Origin: Aspidapion aeneum
Lineage: Eukaryota; Arthropoda; Insecta; Coleoptera; Brentidae
Length of the DNA: 64,000 nucleotides
NCBI GenBank assembly: GCA_963576565.1
Contig: OY755039.1
Location: forward strand, 127,456,640 to 127,520,639
Direction: 5' to 3'
Shown here: piece after piece, positions 48,001 to 63,000 of the stretch
Position numbering within the stretch: position 1 is the stretch's first letter
How the letters are laid out: each line of letters begins with the position of its first letter
Made by a program: the position numbers and the translations under genes
The notes under the pieces: model-generated
What the model saw: only the letters and a program-made list of their open reading frames with translations
Databases searched by the model: none
What the model was told of the DNA's origin: nothing

Positions 48001-51000
48001 AAATGATGCAAAAAATTTTTGGATTTGGTCAAGTCAGTTTTTTTATAAAATCCATGGATTTCGCTCATAACAAAAAAATGTTTTTACTACACTTTATTTT
48101 GAACTATTTTTTTCTTAAGTTTTTATTATTATGTTTAAGAATTTAAAGAAAATTTTAAAAAATATATTGCAGTTCAAAAAATAATAGTCAGGGAGTTTGG
48201 AAATTTAATCCAAACACAAGAAATGATACTTTAAAAATCCTTGAATTTTGAGTCAATTTGGGCATGTCCATGGGATTTTTATATTTCCCGGGTGATTTTG
48301 TTCCTCCAAAAGAATTTACTTTCCCAAAGAACAAGCTTTCAAAATTTGTGTAAATCTCCAAAAACCATATTGAAGTTTTCATGCCATTTGCCCCCAAAAA
48401 TAGCTACTTTTAGAGAATCTTTGAAATCCCATAAGAACAAGTCATTACTCTTATTAACTTGCTGTAGATCTATGACTTGAACTTAACTATAGAAATTTTT
48501 GTACTTCCATTATATAAAGCATTAATTTTTTTTAATTAGTGGGGGTGCTGACCACATACTATCATCCAGTTTATTAAAATATCGGGTGAAGCAAAAAAAA
48601 ACGGAAATTTTTTTTGTTATAACTCTTGAACTATGCTACCGATTTTATTGAAAAAAGCTGATGTTTGCAGGAAATTAATCAGGATTTTAAGAAAAAATAA
48701 TTTATCCGCAATCTTGAAATTACAAGATGGAGCACAAAATCATGCGGTCAGAATCAAACTTAACCTTTCAAAGAGGTTTGTTTATTCTTATGCTTCGAGA
48801 AACTCTTCGTTTTTTTTTTAATTCGATAAAAAGCTCTTTATCCGCCACACAGAACAAAACTTAAATCATTAAAATTGGCTTAGCAGTTTCGGAAATATTA
48901 ATTTTTATTTTAACCATTGATAGAGCAAAGACGTTTCACAAACTATACGATTGCCTAATTCTGTCTGCATTTCCTCACAAATTCATTAAAACTAAACCGA
49001 TTTCAATTAAATGAAAAGTATCATAGTGAGAATCGATTGCTCTTTGAGCATCACCATAGCAACTTTCGTCAATTTTTAAATCAAAGATGGCCGACTAATT
49101 AATATTTGTCTCTTTATGAAGGATCGCTATTTTTACTCCCTATCGATGATAACCATGATGCTTTTTTGTTCATTAAAAGCAGTTCATTAATAAGGAATTC
49201 ATAAGCAAAGAAATGCAAGCAGAATTAAAAAAGCAAACAAAAAATCCATCACAAATTTTTAGGCTCATAGATTGTTTGCTAATTTCCGAAGAAAGTGTAT
49301 TTTTACCATATAATAATATTTTTTTAACTTCCTGTTAAACTTTGATAAATTATTATAACCCAAAAAACTATTTTGTCTGGGGGTAAGGCCATCAGCGACG
49401 CAGTCACCTAAGGTGTTGTTATATGAGGGCAGCCAAATGCGTACAATAAAACGAAAAATTTATTAAAAAATTAATAACACCATTTGCAAAGTGCAATTCA
49501 CCCTATTAAAATCGATGATATAGTTAAAAAGGTATCATTAATAATAGTGATTGGTTGGATGGTTTTTTGTTTATATATATATAAACCATTTTAAAGAATT
49601 CTATGATCAGGAGAGGCATCAAAATAGGCGGCCAATACTCCAGTCCCGGACCTGAACCTAATAATTATAAAAACATGTCATGTAACATTCTCTAGTTAGA
49701 AAAAACAAAAATTTATAATTACCGAAATAGAAAAGAAATACTTATGAACTTAGATATTTTTGAAATACCGCTAATTTTATAAAAAAACTGCAACTTACCA
49801 AGAAACTTAAATAAGTTTTGTGGCGAAATTTTATTAAAAGATTCTGATTTTCCTCTCTACGAACGCACCAAAAAGATAATAACACAATGTGTTGCATTGT
49901 TTTTGACACATTTATTCCAAGCCATCAGATTTCTAATTACCTGAAGCCATATAACTATGAGATACTTGAAATAATACTCTAGAGGTGGTATTGCATAGAG
50001 TAGGATTGCCTTAAGGTCGATAAGTATATCAGTAGTAACTCAGGTGACAAACAAATTGGAAGGAAACATGATGAGGCCTCCGCGATGCTTAATTTCAAAT
50101 TCACTATTACAGGTATTATGGGAAGTATGCCAACATTTTACAAATAAAGCCTTAAAATTACTGCCTTCTATAAAGCATTCCTAAAATTGTCTTATTATAA
50201 TATTTTTACCCTAGAACTAATATTGTACATAGAATAAATATAGGTACACGCTGATCTAGAGCTAAATAGAAAACATTTGTATGTACTTGCAAACCCCAAA
50301 AGCCGCAGAAAACAGCCAGTAATTTATTTGGTATTTGTATTTTTTGTAACTTTTGACCCCTTTAGTACGTCTATGGGCAGGGCCCGAAGTAGGCACGGGC
50401 AAACCGGGCTTCTGCTCAGCGGCGCCTAGTCATAGGGGCGCCAAATCAGAGCTCTAAAGGTGCTAAATTGTACATCTAGAGTAGCCGGATTAGATGTATT
50501 TAGAAGTATTAGTATAGGCGCGCCAATTTACTGTTTCGCCCAGGGCGCCTAAATATCTAGGGCGGGTCCTGTTATGGGCTTCAGTTATTTAAATGTATTG
50601 TAGGTTCTAAGGTTCTATATAAAATCAAAGCATTTTGAGACATAAAACATATTAATATTTTGACAGCAAATAATTAAAGTTTTTGTAGTCGGCACCCCTA
50701 ATAAATATAAAAATTTTGGTTCCGTTTTCGAGAACTAAGGTTCTCTTTAAATTTGGTATGGCTATATGATTTTAAACATTATAAAATTGTTATTTGTAAA
50801 ATGATATTTAAGATAAATGTTGTATTTTTGGGAATTTCGACAATTTTTTAAAAAGTGCTATTTTTAAGTATGTTTGGCATAAAAACTCCGGCACGATTTT
50901 TGTAAAATTATACAGTTTTTGAAAGCCTGTTTCTTAATATAACTAACTCCTTCGGAGGATCAAAATCACCCAGAAAATATAGAAATCCGAGGCACACAAA

Positions 51001-54000
51001 TGAAGAGATGTCAAATTGACCCCTAAATCCAATGTTTTTTTTACATAGCATTACTTAAGTTTGAATTTTTTTATTAGGCACCCGGTCTATTTTACATTTA
51101 CCGCAATATTTTTTTAAATAATTTTGTTAAGTTTTAATAATATTTGGACAAGAAATAGGAATAAAAAAATTAGTAGTAGTACTTAAAAAAAATTATTTAA
51201 TCTTAAGAGCATCTTTTAAAATTTTTTTACAAAACGCGATATTGCTAATTTTGGTATTTTTTTGCGCGGTTCCGTGTAAAGATAATATATAAGTTTAAGC
51301 ACATTGTGATAGGATAACTCAAAAAATACAATAATTATTATACGAGATCAAAATCACCACTAAACTGTGTTCGAGGGAAGCAAATAATCCAAAAATTTTT
51401 TAAATTACAAATTTAAATTTTGGTGAAAATTTCATTTCTAAAATTTTTAATAAAAAAACTCAAAATATTTGTTGAGACATCTACTGGCTGCATAAAACTG
51501 AAAACAAAATTGTCCTACAGATTACCGTTTTTGAGATATTTGACAAAAAGTAGGTTACTATCAATCTTCACCTTTAGGGCGTCGCGACGGAACCTATAAT
51601 GCGACGCCGAGCAAATCACTTCGTAGGGGGTCCTTAAACAGCATGCCAAGTTATATCAAAATCACCCAAAAATTGAATATTTCCAATTTGACTGCCCGAC
51701 CAAAACTGCTATTGATAGCAAAAATAGTGTTTCACTAAACTTTATATAATGGGACAAAGGGGTTTAAACAAAATAACTGTAACCCAAGGGTGGTTTTTTA
51801 AGGGTTTAGCGAATTATAAACATGAGTACATAAAGTTTTCCCGAATACTCGTTCTTCCCCAAATATATATATGTATACTAAAAGCTTTAGTTTCTAAGAT
51901 ATCCACAAAAAATAATTTATCCATGTACATATAGCTTGGTTTTTGACAGCATTATCTTACATAAAAATACTGACATAAAAAACTGAAAATTGCATATTAA
52001 TACGAGTATTTGTTAATGTAAGCACCCCTGTTTATAATTTTCAACCCTTTATAAACCACCCTTATAGAGATCACTGCCTTTATGTTCCATTTATTTTGTC
52101 TTAACCCCTTTGTAACAATTAAGTATTGTCAAAATTTTCTAAAAATTACTTTAATATCTGTTAAGCTGGAAATTCAAATAAAATAAAAGTGTGCGCATTT
52201 GCGCGTATTTTAACACTGTTTCTAACCAGAAGTTAAATATTTTTAATATTACGCTTTTTTGTGTCGTACAGTTCCTAACTGTATAAAAATTAAATTTTCA
52301 AAATCCTAATGGTGGTCCGGCTGCGTATTTACGTTTCCGTGCTCATTTCACGTCGACGCGGTTTTGAAATAGACACGGAAATGTTACAATATATTTGGGT
52401 TCAAATACGTGTTGATTTTAAGAGTTTTGATCTCGAAATGAGCACGGATCTGTAAGAGAACATCGCTCATTAAACTATTACAAAAGCGTATTCAACTGTC
52501 AGGTTAAAACGCTACCCGAAGGAACTCAGGAAAGTTTTTTTTTTTAATTATTGGTTCAGTTTGTTTTGGTTCGGTTCGGTTAGATTTGATCGATTAGCTT
52601 TCGTTAGGTTAGGTTTTTGAAACTTTCTATTTTCATGTGGTTAGAAATCAAGTAAAAATCATTTAAATCATTAAAATTTATTAATAACAGAACAACATCT
52701 GTCGTCGTAGTTGCCGGTGTAAGACAATGAACACTGAACTTTGCAGGTATAATTAATGGAAGAGTGTTCTTCAAACTTCAAAGAATTTCAAAATCTTGAG
52801 TAATATTAGTACAAATACTTTTAAACTGCTCCATAATTTTCATATTAACAAACATATAACCTCAAAATCAAACTAATAAACAACGTGAATCCAATTTAAG
52901 TTTCAAATGTGCACTAATAAGTAAACCCCTGCGCTGCGTAATTCAATACAAATCCGTGCCTTGTTCGAGCCTCGGCGCTTTAAAATCAACACGCATTTGT
53001 AACCAAATATGTTGCAACATTTCCGTTCAAAACAGCGCTGCCGTGAAATCAGCACGGAAACGTAAATACGCGGTCCGGCTAGTATTAACTACTTTCCTAA
53101 CCTTTACTTAAAGTTGTTTAAGTTTAAAAAACAAAAACTAAATTTAAGTAAATAGTGTCTGGTACAAGTGGGGATCAAGCTTAATATTATAAAGTATTAA
53201 CATTTTAAAACAAGTTACCTACGGAGTGGGAAAAAAATTTAATATAAAAAAATTATTTTTTTAAATATATTTTTTTAAATGGTAGGTTAGGTTTTTTCTT
53301 AGTTTTGGAGTATAGACCGAATGATTTTGCGTATTTTTTCACTCCTTTCTTTTTTCGAAAAAGTTATTAGTTTTCAAGAAAATCACAAAAAACTGATTTT
53401 TAGAATATTTAGGGCCTTATATCGAGCGAAGTTCAAACAGAATTTTGATGGAGAATATGTGGGGATGTGTCCCAGGTGCTAAGGAATAATTATACAAAAA
53501 TCCAGCTGCCCCTATTTTTGTAGTTTTATAATTTTAATGGCGGTTGTGTATATTAAAGATATTAAATCAAACTCGAGATCAAACTATTATATTTATGATG
53601 TTTTCTAAATTTAAAACAATTTTGTATCATTTTTATTTGAGGTAATTCTACAGATATGTACAATTATGTGTGTAAAATAATGTCAGCCAAATGAGCCTCT
53701 CTGGTTCTTGACAATACTTTTTTAATAAATATAATAAAGTTTTTAAAATGCAAATATTTCAATAACGGCTCGGCTGGGCCAAATCTCAACATGTTATATA
53801 GAAATTCTTGAAATCAATAAGGCCCTAAGGTATACGTAAAATTTACATCTTTCCCTTTAGGAAGTCATTGTAAAAATTATTCAGTTTTTAAATAAATTAT
53901 AAAAACCATAAAATTAGCCATAGCCCTTTCTATAACAAGCCCGTTTCTACTTTGAAATACAACATTGTAGGGCTGATATTTCCATTATTTTCTTAGAATA

Positions 54001-57000
54001 TTTTTGAAGTGTACACTTCTTTAGGCGCGTTTAGCAGTTATTGTGGGTAGTGAATTCAACTGAGCCGTCAAGCTCGGCTATGTAGCGCTCATTCGGATGA
54101 AATCGGCTCGAGTCGACTAACTGTGTTCAGCGAGCGATATGATGAATGATGCAGATGAAGACCAGTACACAGAAAAGTTCGGTTCGGTCCGCTTTGCAGA
54201 ATATGTTATGGGCCAGTATTATTAATTTCGCCTTGTTGAAGTTTACACTTCTGTCGTGTGGGCTTAAGCACATATATTTTTTTTTGTTACTGTCAATTTA
54301 ATCGAAATTTTAGATCTGTCAGCCTTCAAAAATGTTGCATTTCAAAGTAGGATCAGGCTTGTTATTGAGGGGGCTGTGAATTAGCTAAGACAATAACAAT
54401 AAACCAGAAAAGCTTTGATAAAATTTGACACTTACGGATAATAAGAGTTTCATAAAAGTTGTATAACTATCTACAGTTAAAAAAACCTTATGATTTTAAA
54501 ATTTGCTATTATTAGGGTGCCTCCCAAATTTTACTTGGGCAAGTATTGTCTGTCATTGCCTTGGCAACCAAGGTCACTGAGACAGGGATCCAAAAAAATA
54601 GAAATCGAGCTGCCAGCTCTTGTGGTTCCAAAATAAACTGAATTGACTAAGGAATTGACCATATAATTAACGGTGCTAGAAAATACTGTAGTACTCAAAT
54701 TTAGTTCTTAATACCGACTTTTAGTGGAAGATTCTACAATATAGAGATCAGGCTGTTTTGTTTTTGCTTTTATCCATACATAAAAATCATAAAATATTAA
54801 AACTTGAGAACCACATCAGCTAACGAAACGAATAAAATGTAATCATTATTTATTTTTAAATTAATACTTAAAAAAAGTTAGATAATATGATAATGCTTAA
54901 AGCTGGGTATTATTGTAAAAGTTTTTCCTTGCTCGATTTCCTTGCTATCAAATTATCTGATGAATATGAAGAAAGGGACTAGAAAAATAATGAAGTAAAC
55001 TGATATTTTACCAGTTTACAAATCAAATTGTTTCTTTTGCGATAATTTAGTCCATTATCTTGTTCTTTTTTGTAAAAATGATTAAAAGTTTAAAAATTTA
55101 TTAAATGACCTTTGCATTTTTATTAAGCTCATTATTATATTTGTTTTTATGACAATTTCTCAATTTAAATAATGTACATGTGTATGTATCCATTTCTATT
55201 TAGTCTTATTATTTATTTCTTTTGAAAATGAGATAACATATGAACCAGTTTATCTTTGTCCCATTTTCGCCGTTTTATAATATATGGGGCGTTCCATATA
55301 AATAAATTTTGAAGAAAATCAAAAGCTAAATATGTATCTTTCAAGTAAAGGTCAGGTTTGATGAATTCAATTCAAAAGCTAAGTGCAAAAGGTGGCCAAG
55401 TTGACCTGGAGAGCTTCACACTCTGCACGAACTAAAAAATGCTACTAAGAAATATAGTAACAAATGTCGATGGTGTTGGAAAGGAAGCGAATCTTCATTA
55501 GAACCTAATGCTTTTCAAACTTTAGAACATTTCTAGGGGATCCTGCGTTAGTTATAGACATTTTGATAGAAAAAGATGAAACCAGTTTGGGAGAAAAACT
55601 TAGAAGTCCTCAAGTGAGAAAATTGAAAGAGGAAGACAGACTATCTGCTGTGATTTTTCAAATTACAGATGAAGTAAGTTCTGATAAATAGCTTATTGTG
55701 CATCTTACCAATAGTTGAGTGGCTTATAGTCAAAAATCGTGTTGTGTTGTTGACGATTTTCTAAAACTACCCTAGACCGATTGGTAATAAATCACACAAC
55801 AAATCACTTATAACTTTCACTAAATGAGTTTCACAGAAAAACTGTAAATACGTCTGTACGTCTTTTGTTTACAAGAGAAGATCAATTGTTATGGTAAAGG
55901 AATTGGCTTTGTATCTTAACAACTAACATACATATTATAAAAAAATAAAAAAATTACGGTTATGCGCACTCGCAAGGAAATCCCTATCACGCTCGAGAAG
56001 CGGTAATTTAAGTAAAAAATAGTTTATGAGTTTATGAGCCTTTCACAATTTGTAGTTTATGAGTTATTAAGATATAAAGCTAATTTCTTTACTATGTTAA
56101 TTGTTGTTTTCTTGCAAACAAAAAACGTATTTATAGTTTTTCTGTAAAACTACTTTAGCGAAAGTTATGGGCCAAAGTTTGTAAAAATTGGAAAATGTCC
56201 GTCTTTTAAAATATTGTCACAGCTCAACAGTTCGGCTTCATGAAAAACAGGACAACTCAGGATGCATTAGTAGCTTTGTGTAATAATATACTTGAAAATC
56301 TGGATTCTAATAAAAAAATAGCTGGGCTATTTTTTGACCAACGTCGTGCATTCGACATAATCGATCACAAGCTGCTTTCCTTTAAACTTGAGCGATATGG
56401 GATCCGTGGAGTTGGGCAAAATTGGGTTGAAAGTTATCTCACTGGAAGAAGTCAGGTAGTCTCAATGCAGGAAAATGGCAAAACATATATAGCAGAAAGC
56501 CTCCCTGTAAAAAGTGGAGTTTCCCAGGGCAGCATACTGGGGCCAGTGTTGTTCGTTCTTTTCATAAACAATATCGTTATATCAATTGGCACATACTTCT
56601 CACTATTTGCTGATGATGTTGGTTGTGTGGTGGCGAAGAAGCTACTCGAAGAACTTAGCAAATGCTGCAACAAGACTATTGAAGAAGTGTCTGAATACTA
56701 TGGGGACAACGGACTTATTCTTAATGAAGATAAAACAGAATTTCTTGTTTTTTCAACTAGAAAGGAAAATCAAAGTCTGCTTGTTAAGACAAATGGTAAA
56801 ACTATAGAGCAGAGCAGTGAGTTTAGGTTTTTGGGTTTGTGGTTGGACTCGAAACTTGTCTTTTGAATATCACACTAAAAAAGTTATCAAAAACCTATCG
56901 CGACATTGCTATGTGATATGGCAACTCAGGGATAAGGTTTCGTCTGCTATTCTTTTAACTTATTATTATGGATATATCCAGTCATGCCTAAGCTACGGCA

Positions 57001-60000
57001 TCATGGTCTGGGGAAATTCAATCCACATTGAAGATGTTCTTAAGATGCAAAAACGAGTTATCCGAACATTAAAATTTTTTAGGCCCCTCTTTAAAGAATT
57101 AAAAATACTTACTGTCATTGACATATATATCCTGAACTGTGTCACTTACATAAAGAATAATCCTGAAAAATTTAAACAAGATCGTAGTGGGTCAGAGATT
57201 TACAGTCTCAGAAAAAATTGTAGTGTAGCCCTGCCTAGGCATCATTCAACCATGGCTGCTAAAAGTCCTCATGTGGTTGCAATCAAACTTTTTAACAAAC
57301 TGCCTGGTAAACTAAAGCAAATCCAGAGTAAAAATATTTTCAAAAATAGAGTTAAGCAAATTCTTTTAAGCCACTCATTTTACTCAATATCAGAATTTAT
57401 GTCTTGTGACCTTGGTGGTATCTGATCTTGCACTGCATGTTTGTTTTAGTAACTTAGTGTTTAATTTGTGATAAATTTTATTTTTATACTTGTATGTATT
57501 GTAATCTTAATGTTGTTGACAATATTCTTATACCTTTATATAGGTCAAACATTGGAAAATAAAGTGAATTTGAATTTTTGGTTTTATGACGTCATATAGA
57601 ACCTCCTACTCAAATCGGAGGCAACCACCCGGCGACTTAAAATTGAGTGATCCGTCCCTAATCGACCGAGGGAAGTCTTAAACTTTCTTGATCAATTTAG
57701 AATTTTTATTTTTTTTTTATATTTAAAAAAATAATATAATTCAGTTCTTCCCAATTTTTTTTTTGAAAAAAAAGTTACTATTTTTTAATATTTAAAAAAA
57801 AATTATATCTTTCTTAGTTTTTAGGATATAAGGCTAATATCTTCGCTATCTTAATTAAGGTTCTATTATAACAAAAAACGTATTAACTATTTTTCTTTAA
57901 AACTAATTTTGCAAAAGTTATAAGTTAAAGTTTGTGAAAAAACATGAAAAAAACGCCATCTTTGATTTATGACGTCACACCGGCCCTCATATTCAAATTG
58001 GTGGCAAACACACAGCGACTTAAAGTTGTGTCATCTATTACCGATCTTTGTTTTAAAAAATCCTTCATAACCATCCCACGGAATACCATACCTACAAAGG
58101 ATAACCACTGAATGAATGTTGTCCCCTGTACAAGTTCTAAATGAAGTCTGTTGCTTATTTTTTAAAAATTGTGTAATTTTTTCACAAGCAAAAAAAATTG
58201 AGATTCATAATATAATCCCATGTATTTGTACGCTAAATCCGAATCCGGGTTCAAAAAAGTCCCCAGATGTATGAAATTTTCCACAGTGGGACAATTCATA
58301 TGAACTCAACGAAAAAGAGGAGGCCTTAAAGATTTTTGGTACATTCGCAAGGTTCTGCCGGTCAAGGGGATGAAGAATCCTAACTGTAAAGTCTTTCTGT
58401 CCAGTAATTTTTCCTTTTAATTTTTGAAAATGAAAAACTGGCAATAAAGTAAATTCAGATATCTCGATAGCTACTTACACAAGGGTAGAGACTCTTTATG
58501 TATGACATATTTTAAAGAAACAGAGACGCGACATACTAGGATCAGTGGCCCAGTTTTTTTGTCAACTACACAACCATGGGCTAAGTGGGACTCCAACCCA
58601 CATGCTCGTGAGACGCCATGATCGAGGCAGTATTCGTTCGATCGCAGTTCAGTACGGTTATATTGCATCGTACCTGCATGATAGTGTTAACGAGGTCAAA
58701 GTCGGAGTTTGTTTTGTTTACAAAAAACCTCGCGCGCGAGATACCTGTGTTGAGAATCTATATACAATGTGTATTATAAATAATATATCATGTTTAAAAC
58801 CAAAAAAAGTGTACCATCACCTGTGAAACTTGTTTTAAAAATTAGCGAAAAGCCCAAACAAAATCAAGAAAAAATGGATAATGCCGAATTATTTCAGGAT
58901 AGCCATGCTAGAACACAAAATGAAGAAGTTTTATATAGCGAATGGAAAAAATCCCAAAACGAAAAAAATTCACTTAGTGTACAAGTGGATTATCTCCGAA
59001 GTCAACTGGAAAGTATGCAAAGAAAATTTGCAGATTTAGAGACAAAAGTCACTAAAAAAGAAGAGTCTGACATGGACTACATTACTGATGAGGACGATCT
59101 GGCAAGAGAAACTGAGTGGATCAGACAAAAAGGAAAAGGTTGGAAAAAACGTCGAATGGATACTTCACTCTCACCACCACAACAAAGCTCGGGCACTGGA
59201 GAGCCCTCCAATAAAACACAAAATGAAGAACCCCCAACTAAGGTTAAAAAAGCTCCATTACCTCCACCGATTATGGTAAATGGCGTAAATAATTTTAATG
59301 ATATTTATGAAAAGTTAAATATCATACAAGGAGTTAAAATAAAAGTTTTAAATAACGAAAATATTAAAATAAATGTACAAGACGCAGACAGCTATCGGCT
59401 GGTTACTAAAATGCTTAATGAAATAAAGCATCAATGGCACTCATACGAAAACAAACAAATAAGGCCAATTAGAGTAATAGCGAATAGGCTACACTTCTCA
59501 TGTGACCCACAAAAAATTGTAGCTGATCTACAAAAAAAAGGTTTTAAGGCACTGGAGGCCAGCAACAAACTTAAATGGAGAACAAGACAACCTCTTAACA
59601 TGTTTATGCTCACATTTAGCCACGATGAAGATATCAACAAAATTTTTGAAATTTCCAGTATCCTTGGGATTGAAGTGGAAATAAAAGCACTAAAAACCTC
59701 AAAGTTAGTCCCTCAATGCAAAAGATGCCAATCTTATGGACACACGCAAAAATATTGCGCTAAAGAACCACGTTGCGTAAAATGCACGGGGAAACATCTT
59801 ACTGTAGAATGCCCCAAACCAAAAGAATCTGAGCCAAAATGCATCCACTGTGGAGGCAAGCATCCTGCTAACTACAGAGGAAGCCTTGTTGCTAAGGAAA
59901 TACAAAAATTGAAAAATAAACCTAAGAAACCGAATCTCATACCAAACGTGAGTACAAATAGACAAAACCAACAGACAAGAAACATAGTCACACAAAACTC

Positions 60001-63000
60001 TGTGACAAGGACATACAGCCAAGTAGCAGCAACAGCTACTATACCTGATATTAATATCAGTAGTCAAAATACTATGGAACAAACACTACAATTAATTTTG
60101 GAGAAATTGAACAAACTTGATGAGCGATTAACTAAACTAGAAAGTAGCAATAACGGAGCTACCAATATGCCTCAAAATGGTCAGTAATCTTAGAATCCTA
60201 GCTTGGAATGCCAATGGTCTCTTGCAACATCAGCAAGACTTGCAAGTTATTCTAGACATAGAAAAAATTGACGTCTGTCTTGTGTCAGAAACGCATTTCA
60301 CTAACCAGTCTCACATTAAATTTAAAGGTTATAAAGTGTATCATACAACTCACCCTAGCAATACTGCACATGGGGGAAGTGCTGTAATAATTAAAGAAAA
60401 TATATCACACTATGAGGAGATGGGATATAAAACCATAGAGATTCAATCTACATTAGTAAGTGTAAAAACCAAAACATATACATTAGTGATAAGTGCTGTC
60501 TATATACCACCAAGGCACTTACTAAAGAAAAATCAATATCTTAATTTTCTCAGAAAATTAGGAAACCGTTTTATAATTGGAGGTGACTTTAATGCAAAAA
60601 ATACCTACTGGGGATCTAGACTGACGAACTCTAAAGGAAAAGAACTTTTGCAAGCTATTAGTGAATATCAATGTGAGCCGATATCAACTGGTAAGCCCAC
60701 ATACTATCCAACAGATCCAGGAAAAATTCCAGATCTAATTGATTTTTTTATAGTAAAAAATATATCTTTAAGTTTTGTAGATATAGAAGAAAGTTTTGAT
60801 TTACACTCAGATCATTCACCTATTATTCTAACTCTTAGTAAAAACATAATAAAGAAAGAAGCAAATATCTCACTAGTTAATAAACTGACTGACTGGATTA
60901 GTTTTAAACAAAGTCTGTCAGAAAAAATAAACCTATCAGTACCATTGCAAACGCCAGAACAAATCGATAAAGAAGTTGATTATTTTGTTACAAATATTTA
61001 ACAAGCAGCTTGGGAAAACAGTCCAAAACCAAAGAGAATTTTTAAGGGAAAAAACTATCCAAAGGAAATTAGAGACCTTATATTGGAAAAAAGGAAACTA
61101 AGAAGAAAGTGGCAACAAAGCCGTGATCCTCGGGACAAAACAAATCTCAACAACATGACGCAGCGCATTAGGCGAGAAATTCTAGTAATAAAAAATGAAT
61201 CTATTAACCATTTTCTTAATGAACTTACAGATGATAAAAATACCGACTATTCCCTTTGGAAAGCAACCAAAGATTTTAAAAGACCAATTATCCAAATTCC
61301 ACCCATACGAAAATCTAACAACCAGTGGGCAAGGAGTAACGAAGAAAAAGCAGATATTTTTGCAAGTCATTTAGAAAAAACATTTCAGCCCCACGAAGCA
61401 CCAGATGAACACTTTCATTTAAATGAACCCCATCAAATCGAGGACCATATTAAGCTTACATCACCAAAAGAAATATTAACAGAAATCAAAAATATTAATT
61501 CGAAAAAAGCCCCAGGGTATGATCTTATTAACGGGGTAGTCATAAAACAACTCCCCAGAAAAGCTATCGTAAAACTATGCAACCTAATTAATGCGTCTTT
61601 TAGGCTTAGGTACGTACCTAAACTGTGGAAAGTTGCAGAAGTTATCATGATTCCAAAACCGGGAAAACCACTCCATGACGTGTCATCTTACAGGCCAATA
61701 TCTTTGCTGCCAATTATATCCAAGCTCTATGAAAAATTATTGCTTAAAAGAATAAAACCCATCATAGAAAGACAAGAAATTATTCCATCTCATCAATTTG
61801 GTTTTCGAGACAAGCATTCCACGATAGATCAAGTACACAGAATTACTAATATAATAGAAAAAGCACTAGAAGAGGGAAAAGTTTGTTCTGCAGTTTTTCT
61901 AGATGTAGCACAAGCATTTGACAAAGTGTGGCATGAAGGCCTTAATTTTAAACTAAAAAGGTTTCTGCCAAAACAGTATTCGGATATTTTGGAATCATAC
62001 ATATCTGATAGACATTTTAGAGTAAAACAGGAAGACTCATACTCAAATTTAAGAGAAATTCAAGCAGGCGTGCCCCAGGGTAGCGTACTAGGCCCTTATC
62101 TATACTTATTATTCACTTGTGATATCCCAAAGCCAGAAAATTGTCACTTAGCAACATTTGCCGATGATACTGGTTTATTGACGGTAGAAAAATCTATTGA
62201 AAAATGCATAGAGAAACTTCAGGATGCAGTCACCCAAATTCACAGTTGGACCACAAAGTGGCGAATAAAATTAAATGAAACCAAATCAATTCATGTTGAT
62301 TTTACAAACAAAAATATAAATCACATACAAATAACAATTAACAGAATTCCAGTACCATATTCGAATCAGGCAAAATATCTAGGTATGACACTTGATACCA
62401 AATTGTGCTGGAAAGCACATGTTAAGAAAAAAAAAGAAGAACTTGAGATAAGGTATAGAAAAATGAACTGGCTAATTGGAAGGAAGTCCAATTTAACAAT
62501 TCATAATAAGTTACTGCTTTATAGACAAATACTGAAACCAGTATGGACATATGGTATTCAACTATGGGGTTGTGCTAAAGAGAGTAACATTCTAGTTGTA
62601 CAGAGATTTCAAAATAAACTATTAAGAAACATTGTGAATGCACCTTGGTACGTTCGAAATAGTGACCTTCATCGAGATCTAAAAATCGAAACTGTAGCAG
62701 AGACTATAAAAAAGTACGCAAAAAGCCATGAAGATAGACTCCATCGGCATGTGAATGTGGAAGCAATTCAGCTTCTAGACAATACTATGCTAGTTCGACG
62801 ACTAAAAAGAGTGAAGCCGTTTGAGCTAGTAAACTAAGTGAATTACACATAAAACAAAATAATGCTTTAAACACAACACAATTGTGAGTTACAGACTAAA
62901 CAAAGCGGGGAGAACTGTTGAGTGAACCCTAAGTTTAAATCTGACTTTTCTAGTAAATTAAGTTAAAACAAAATTGCTAATTAGTCTTATTGACTAGATT

